Below, piece after piece: positions 59,783-64,000 of a stretch of DNA of 64,000 nt; position 1 is the stretch's first letter; every line of letters starts with the position of its first letter. Source of the stretch: JAQUOA01 sp037443785 (GTDB lineage Bacteria > Bacteroidota > Ignavibacteria > UBA10030 > UBA8401); the NCBI GenBank assembly GCA_037443785.1, contig JBBINR010000012.1, positions 1-64,000 on the forward strand, given 5' to 3'. Position numbers and translations under genes: made by a program. The notes beneath the pieces were generated by a model that worked only from the letters and a program-made list of their open reading frames with translations, had not been told where the DNA came from and did not search any database.

Positions 59783-60098
59783 CGTATAAAATTCCCATGA
59801 GGCTTTGGAGATGATGCGCAATTTTTACTGCTTCCTCCGATGGAATTTGACGAACGACTTCTTGCGTATCGGTATTAATAACTTTAATGATCATTTTGTT
59901 CGATGTTCGGTCCAGTGAAAAAGATAATTTTGTCCCTGTCGAGCCCATCGTTCTATTCAGTTCATCAATCACTTCACGCAGTCTGGTATTTCGTTCTCGT
60001 TCAGCCGTCTCCCTTTCAATTTGACCCTGGGAATTCTTTCCTAATCCATTACCGATCACTCCGGACTTCGATTCAATATGTTGAATGGCTTCTGCCAT
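59769..60098 (-). CDS. flaG: FlaG-family protein
   Basis: The 109-residue product has a disordered N-terminus and the FlaG domain, VIDELNRTMGSTGTKLSFSLDRTSNKMIIKVINTDTQEVVRQIPSEE in parts, ending in LMGILYDA. FlaG is linked to filament length in other bacteria; its mechanism is unclear. Order fliD-flaG downstream of fliS is common. It overlaps the FlgN-like gene by 14 bases. Confidence 0.92.
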   Translation of the reverse strand: MAEAIQHIESKSGVIGNGLGKNSQGQIERETAERERNTRLREVIDELNRTMGSTGTKLSFSLDRTSNKMIIKVINTDTQEVVRQIPSEEAVKIAHHLQSLMGILYDATA

Positions 60099-60125
60099 GA
60101 CTGTAAATTTTTATTTCCCAATTCT

Positions 60126-61565
60126 TTAACCGAAATATCTGTTCATGATGTTTGCTATGGTATTTTGTTGTGTAACAATTTGCTGATAAACCGCCTGCAA
60201 TCGAAGAAAATCATCTTGATACTTTGTAACCTGCTTATCAATCCGTTCGTTATAGCTTTTAATGCGATCTTGATAATAAGTAATCTGACTTCTCGCATTT
60301 TTTGTAACCAGGTCAAGCTGCCCGCTGCCGTACGATAACATCGATTTCAAAACGGTTTGCATTTTGGTCGCTATCCCTTGAGTGGAATTGAACAAATTCG
60401 CTACTGCTGAAACTGAACTTAATTTTCCCTGTAATTTGTCGGAATCTTTTAGTGACAGCGTTCCGTCCCGTGCCGTATCAATTCCAATATCTGACAACAG
60501 CGTTGGATCGCCTGCTGTTACACCGGAAACAACACCCGAAACAATATTTCGGAGGCTGTATTTTAATCCTACAATCGTCGAATCTCCGGCAAAGATCTGA
60601 CGGGTATTGGTTGTTGAATCAATACTCGTTTTCTGATTTAAATATGAAATAACGGCATTATAATTTGTAATAAAACTATTAATCTGACTGGTCATGCTTT
60701 CTTTATTTGCCGAAACAGTCAACGTTACTTCCGAATCAGTTAAAGCCTGGGCATTTTTTAGATCAAGAGTAACTCCTGAAAGAACATCGGTTGCCGAATT
60801 TGTTTCCTTTTCAAAATCGATACCGTCCAAAGTGAACTGTGAATTTAACGAAGTCGTACTCGTATACGAATACCCGGCAGCCGTTGTTGTCGATTTTGTT
60901 CGGCCGGAGAGCACTGTTGAATTTAATCCAAGATCATCCAGAAGTGTCCCGGTTACGTTGCTGAGTGAGATTGCCTGAGATGATCCGGTCGATTTGCTTA
61001 CCAACATTATTTTTTTTGTGGTCGATGTATCAGCGACAGCCGACGCGGTAACATCGATACCGGCATTATTTATCGCCGTTGCAATATTTCCCAGAATAGT
61101 TGCATTGGTGTCTCCGTTGTTTATGGTGACGGAGATATCAGTTGTTGTTCCACCAATGGTAATACTGAAAGTTTTTACGCCGGCACCTTGTGATGTTGAA
61201 ATGGCGGTATCCGCGCTTACTATTCTATTGGTTACAACGGTGTCACTTTTGGCAACCTGTGAAACTTTTAACAGATGCGAACCTTCCAATGCCGTGGAAG
61301 TTGCTGTTGCCGTTACCACTGATTCGTTGCTCGAAGAGACTTTAAATGCATTGATCTTTGATTCACTTCCAGTCTTTGCAAGGTCAATGATTGAATTTTG
61401 CAGCGTCGTTAACTTCGACTTCAGGTCATTCAGTGCCGTCACTCTTGTCTGCAAAATACTTTGTTTCGTTTGCAGTGTATAAACGGGCTTACTGATACTC
61501 ATGCGGTAGCTGTCAAACAGCGACTGCAGATCAGATGATGTTGAAACTCCCGACACACTTGCCAT
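60126..61565 (-). CDS. fliD: Flagellar filament cap protein FliD
   Basis: FliD caps the growing filament. The 479-residue product has the N-terminal coiled segment (MSISKPVYTLQTKQSILQTRV, LNDLKSKLTTLQNSI), then KVSSSNESVVTATATS and the FliD_N and FliD_C domains. The C-terminal segment is AYQQ-like helices (YYQDRIKSYNERIDKQVTKYQDDFLRLQAVYQQI in parts). It is 13 bases after fliS. The Ser/Thr-rich middle part is typical. Confidence 0.95.
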   Translation of the reverse strand: MASVSGVSTSSDLQSLFDSYRMSISKPVYTLQTKQSILQTRVTALNDLKSKLTTLQNSIIDLAKTGSESKINAFKVSSSNESVVTATATSTALEGSHLLKVSQVAKSDTVVTNRIVSADTAISTSQGAGVKTFSITIGGTTTDISVTINNGDTNATILGNIATAINNAGIDVTASAVADTSTTKKIMLVSKSTGSSQAISLSNVTGTLLDDLGLNSTVLSGRTKSTTTAAGYSYTSTTSLNSQFTLDGIDFEKETNSATDVLSGVTLDLKNAQALTDSEVTLTVSANKESMTSQINSFITNYNAVISYLNQKTSIDSTTNTRQIFAGDSTIVGLKYSLRNIVSGVVSGVTAGDPTLLSDIGIDTARDGTLSLKDSDKLQGKLSSVSAVANLFNSTQGIATKMQTVLKSMLSYGSGQLDLVTKNARSQITYYQDRIKSYNERIDKQVTKYQDDFLRLQAVYQQIVTQQNTIANIMNRYFG

Positions 61566-61578
61566 AACGACCTACTTT

Positions 61579-61965
61579 CTATTCTTCATGACTATGCTTT
61601 GTCAAATGAAATGCTTGGCACCAGGCAGATCGCAATTCTTCTAGTATCCCCGATGCTTCGGCGTACTGCCCTTTACGCAAGCATTGTTTTGCATAATAAT
61701 ATAAACGGTACAACCCGAGAGAAATTTCCTCGTATTCAAAATTTAATGCGGCAATCAATTCATTGATTGCCCGCTTCGCCATCTCACCATCCTGCCGTTT
61801 GCAGGCGACAATTCCCACATCATAAATTTTTGCGATCACTTGAACCGGCGTAAGATTCAGCGATTCATCTTGCATATATCGAGATGCCGCTTTTGTTTGT
61901 TTGGGCATTGTGATACCCACGACCGGTGTCTCTACTTCTGCCTGTGCTTGTTGATATGCATACAT
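61579..61965 (-). CDS. fliS: Flagellin export chaperone FliS
   Basis: FliS binds the flagellin C-terminus to prevent premature polymerisation. The 128-residue product has the usual four-helix pattern: PVQVIAKIYDVGIVACKRQ, ELIAALNFEYEEISLGLYRLYYYAKQCL (in parts) and ILEELRSAWCQAF. The ATG is preceded by GGGG. It sits between the flagellin terminator and fliD. Confidence 0.92.
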   Translation of the reverse strand: MYAYQQAQAEVETPVVGITMPKQTKAASRYMQDESLNLTPVQVIAKIYDVGIVACKRQDGEMAKRAINELIAALNFEYEEISLGLYRLYYYAKQCLRKGQYAEASGILEELRSAWCQAFHLTKHSHEE

Positions 61966-62013
61966 GATCTTACCCCGTCTTCCTTTTTCATTAGGTTATT
62001 GTTCCTATAGTAA

Positions 62014-62046
62014 AGCGGAAGGCTTCATGGTACGAAGCCTTCCGCT
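62014..62046 (-). terminator. Terminator hairpin after flagellin
   Basis: A perfect 13-base inverted repeat (AGCGGAAGGCTTC and complement) with a 7-base loop lies 15 bases past the flagellin stop. The following minus-strand sequence TTTACTATAGG has only a short T run, so some read-through into fliS may occur. It is the usual way flagellin is made in excess of the genes behind it. Confidence 0.8.
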
Positions 62047-62060
62047 CAATGAATTGTATC

Positions 62061-62885
62061 TTATCGGAAGAGTGATAAGAAGTTCTGCGGAGCCGAGTTG
62101 GCTTGCGACAACTGAGCAGTAGCAGTCTGTTGTAAAATCTGAAGCTTCGATGCCATGATTTGTTCCTTGGCAACATCCGCATCCAAAATTCTGCTCTTTG
62201 CAGCTTCGGTATTGGTAATCGCTGTCGTGAGGTTGGCTTCTTTTGTTTGAAGTCTGTTCACTGAAGCACCAATCTTTCCGATTTCGGTATTGACTGTGGT
62301 CAAACCGGTATCGGCTGTCAAGTTGGCAATGTTTGCCGATGTTACTGAACCAGCCGCAACGCCAAGAAGAGCGTTTGCACCGGTCGATGCGCTGAACGCA
62401 ACCGACAACGTTTCGCTCGATCCTTCGCCAACCTGGAAGGTCTTTGAATAGGATGAAGAAAGAAGAGCAACACCGTTGAATTTCGTTTGGGTGTTGATAT
62501 CATCAACTTCAGTCATCAACGAGTTGATTTCCGAAGCGATAGCATCTAATTCGTCTTTTCCTAATGCACCGTTTGCTGCACGCGCTTGTTTCTCTTTAAT
62601 CGTCACAAGAATGTCAGCAATTGTTTGATATCCGCCCTCTGCAACGCCATAGACGCTTTGTGCGTCACCGACGTTGTCGACAGCAGAGTTCATTGCACGA
62701 ACACGGCCTTCCATCTTTTTGGAAATGACGTATCCTGATGCATCGTCTGATGCAGAGTTAATGCGTTTACCAGTGGATAAACGAAGTTGATGCACACCGA
62801 GATCTTTGCTGATCTGATTAAGCGCGGAATACGCTTGATTAGCAGAAATGTTGGTGTTAATCCGACCGCCTGTTGAGAATGCCAT
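62061..62885 (-). CDS. fliC: Flagellin
   Basis: The filament subunit. ATG 62885 with GGAGG upstream gives 274 residues, compact for a flagellin. The N-terminal D0/D1 motif (INTNISANQAYSALNQISKDLGVHQLRLSTGKRINSASDDASGYVIS in parts) and the C-terminal motif (TEAAKSRILDADVAKEQIMASKLQILQQTATAQLSQANSAPQNFLSLFR in parts) are complete. Only a short variable centre (about 150-190) remains, so D2/D3 surface domains are essentially absent. The sigma28 promoter upstream is near-perfect and a strong terminator follows. Confidence 0.97.
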   Translation of the reverse strand: MAFSTGGRINTNISANQAYSALNQISKDLGVHQLRLSTGKRINSASDDASGYVISKKMEGRVRAMNSAVDNVGDAQSVYGVAEGGYQTIADILVTIKEKQARAANGALGKDELDAIASEINSLMTEVDDINTQTKFNGVALLSSSYSKTFQVGEGSSETLSVAFSASTGANALLGVAAGSVTSANIANLTADTGLTTVNTEIGKIGASVNRLQTKEANLTTAITNTEAAKSRILDADVAKEQIMASKLQILQQTATAQLSQANSAPQNFLSLFR

Positions 62886-62970
62886 AAATACCTCCATGTA
62901 TTTAGATGTGTAAAATGTGGGCTTCCTTGCCCGTTATTTGGTGAGACACTTTGTGTGGTCTACATATATA

Positions 62971-62997
62971 TTATCGGCAGAATATTTAAAATCTTTA
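62971..62997 (-). promoter_or_regulatory. Sigma28 (FliA) promoter of flagellin
   Basis: The minus strand reads TAAAGATT, then 11 bases, then GCCGATAA. This matches the FliA consensus (TAAAGTTT-N11-GCCGATAA) at 14 of 16 positions with exact spacing. Expected start of transcription is about 62963, giving a leader of roughly 78 bases before the ATG at 62885. FliA is encoded at 6107-6829. Confidence 0.92.
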
Positions 62998-63004
62998 GTC
63001 TTTT

Positions 63005-63997
63005 TTATGAGGAAATTTCAAACGCAACCATTTGTTCTAATTTTGCTTTAATTGAGCTAAATTTTGCACGTTGTTCGTTCGCCGTTGCCGGTAAATGATC
63101 GACCAAATACTTCAATCTGGGATACGCCCCGAGAATATCTTTTTTGGCAAGCGAAACCTCTACCCCAACTTTTTCCAATTCAATTGAACGAAGATCCTTT
63201 CCTTCCGCTTCATTAATCCATTTTTCTGCTGCTATTAAATCAAAGGATGAAACAGAATTTTTCGCAAGCATTTCATAACACAACAACGATCTCTCGTCCA
63301 TTTGATTCGCGGAGATCACCAGATCATGGGCCAATCCGGTAGGCACATTGGAAGCCATTCTTAACGATTTTATCAGTTGAAGCGATTCCGTAAAATTTCC
63401 ATTGTGTGCAAGAATTCCGGAAAGAAACCATCGAGCCATCGTTTGGTTTTGAACAAACTCAAGCGAGCGCCTGCACCATTGTTCCGCTCTATCAATGTTC
63501 ATTTTGCTTAACTCAACTTCGACTAACAGGTTGCTCGCAGATGCTTTAATGCTCTTATTCACCTCCGATGATTCGACAACCCGTTCCAGATACCCGCGCG
63601 CGCTGTCATACTCTTGAAGAACGACATAAGAATTTCCAATTTGATAACGAGCATAATCATCTTCAGCACTCGCAGCAAGCTGCGCTTCAAGAAGCTTAAT
63701 ATTTCGTACACTCTTTTCCCGAACTTTTTCCAAACTCTCGCCATATCCTAAATGGTGAATGACGATATCGGATTGAGAGACAGATTTTCCCATTCTCTGC
63801 AGCGATGGGAGAATCTGTTCATGCACAACTCCTTCAAAAAATATTTTGGGATGACGGCGAAATATTCGCGGGTACGCATTCACTTGCTCAACGACTCCGG
63901 AGGCAAGATGATGTTGGCCTTGGATAAGCACTGAAACTGCATATCGTTCTTTGGATACGATCACCGCATCTATTTTTTCCTTACTCCCTATCTCCAA
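63005..63997 (-). CDS. C-terminal part of a TPR-containing glycosyltransferase (truncated by window edge)
   Basis: The 330 residues visible begin inside the protein; the N-terminus lies beyond 64000. The first part shows FRRHPKIFFEGVVHEQILPSL and DIVIHHLGYG, which is the acceptor-side signature of family 2 glycosyltransferases with a TPR tail, followed by TPR-like repeats (ARYQIGNSYVVLQEYDSARGYLERVVE in parts, then RAEQWCRRSLEF). The gene reads into the flagellin region with a 120-base gap. Such enzymes often glycosylate flagellin or surface molecules, and its position beside flagellin makes that a reasonable but unproven role. Confidence 0.8.
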   Translation of the reverse strand: MEIGSKEKIDAVIVSKERYAVSVLIQGQHHLASGVVEQVNAYPRIFRRHPKIFFEGVVHEQILPSLQRMGKSVSQSDIVIHHLGYGESLEKVREKSVRNIKLLEAQLAASAEDDYARYQIGNSYVVLQEYDSARGYLERVVESSEVNKSIKASASNLLVEVELSKMNIDRAEQWCRRSLEFVQNQTMARWFLSGILAHNGNFTESLQLIKSLRMASNVPTGLAHDLVISANQMDERSLLCYEMLAKNSVSSFDLIAAEKWINEAEGKDLRSIELEKVGVEVSLAKKDILGAYPRLKYLVDHLPATANEQRAKFSSIKAKLEQMVAFEISS

Positions 63998-64000
63998 CCG

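Overview
The window is one long flagellar, chemotaxis and signalling locus, almost entirely on the minus strand, from a Gram-negative, moderately AT-rich bacterium. FlgH/FlgA (L-ring and P-ring factors), an OprB-type porin and several signal peptides imply an outer membrane. FlhF/FlhG imply spatially controlled, probably polar, flagella. The gene set (OprB porin, CheZ-like protein, many PAS kinases, sigma54 plus sigma28 control) would fit an Ignavibacteria/Bacteroidota-like or related lineage, but that placement is inference. No tRNA, rRNA, insertion sequence or CRISPR array was seen. The first ~165 bases are foreign: about 73% G+C by hand count, encoding the start of an actinobacterial-type ABC permease and running into a broken flgH. 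I read this as a chimeric assembly join.

Layout from high to low coordinates, which is the direction of transcription. (1) 63997-58099: a truncated TPR glycosyltransferase, then flagellin with a near-perfect sigma28 promoter and a strong terminator, then fliS, fliD, flaG, a FlgN-like chaperone, flgM, a small unknown gene and a NarL-type regulator. (2) 57968-44852: a signalling block with a receiver-PAS kinase overlapping an NtrC-type sigma54 activator, a 2272-residue PAS/GAF kinase, an Rcp1-like receiver and a receiver-PAS3-kinase-receiver hybrid. (3) 44505-36354: a small conserved zinc-site protein, cheW, three chemoreceptors (one with a periplasmic CxxCH haem motif, one co-transcribed with a periplasmic binding-like protein) and the OprB porin. 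(4) 36208-28530: a chemotaxis operon with a zinc-site protein, a receiver, a HEAT-repeat protein, cheR, two CheY-like receivers, a CheZ-like phosphatase, cheA, cheB and a small unknown. (5) 28402-16824: a sigma54-promoted basal body/hook operon, flgB-flgC-fliE-fliF-fliG-fliH-fliI-fliJ-(MotE-like)-fliK-flgD-(flagellar operon protein)-flgE with three small unknowns, ending at a strong terminator. (6) 16529-1: a second sigma54-promoted operon, fliL-fliM-fliN-fliO-fliP-fliQ-fliR-flhB-flhA-flhF-flhG-(small membrane protein)-fliA-HDOD-histidine kinase-(membrane protein)-flgF-flgG-flgA-flgH.

The regulatory logic can largely be read from the DNA. The NtrC-type regulator has an intact GAFTGA loop and is a natural activator of the two strong sigma54 promoters (before the flgB and fliL operons). 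FliA (sigma28) is made from the fliL operon and recognises the flagellin promoter. FlgM, encoded with the late genes, would restrain FliA until the hook is complete. FlgI, FlgJ, FlgK, FlgL, MotA and MotB are not in the window; some may have lain beyond the broken left end.

The most interesting items are: a shared C-terminal tail motif on all three chemoreceptors; the haem-motif receptor; a kinase/HDOD/membrane-protein trio inside the flagellar operon; the HEAT-repeat protein in the che operon; several conserved-looking small unknowns in the flagellar operons; and the giant PAS kinase next to the sigma54 activator.
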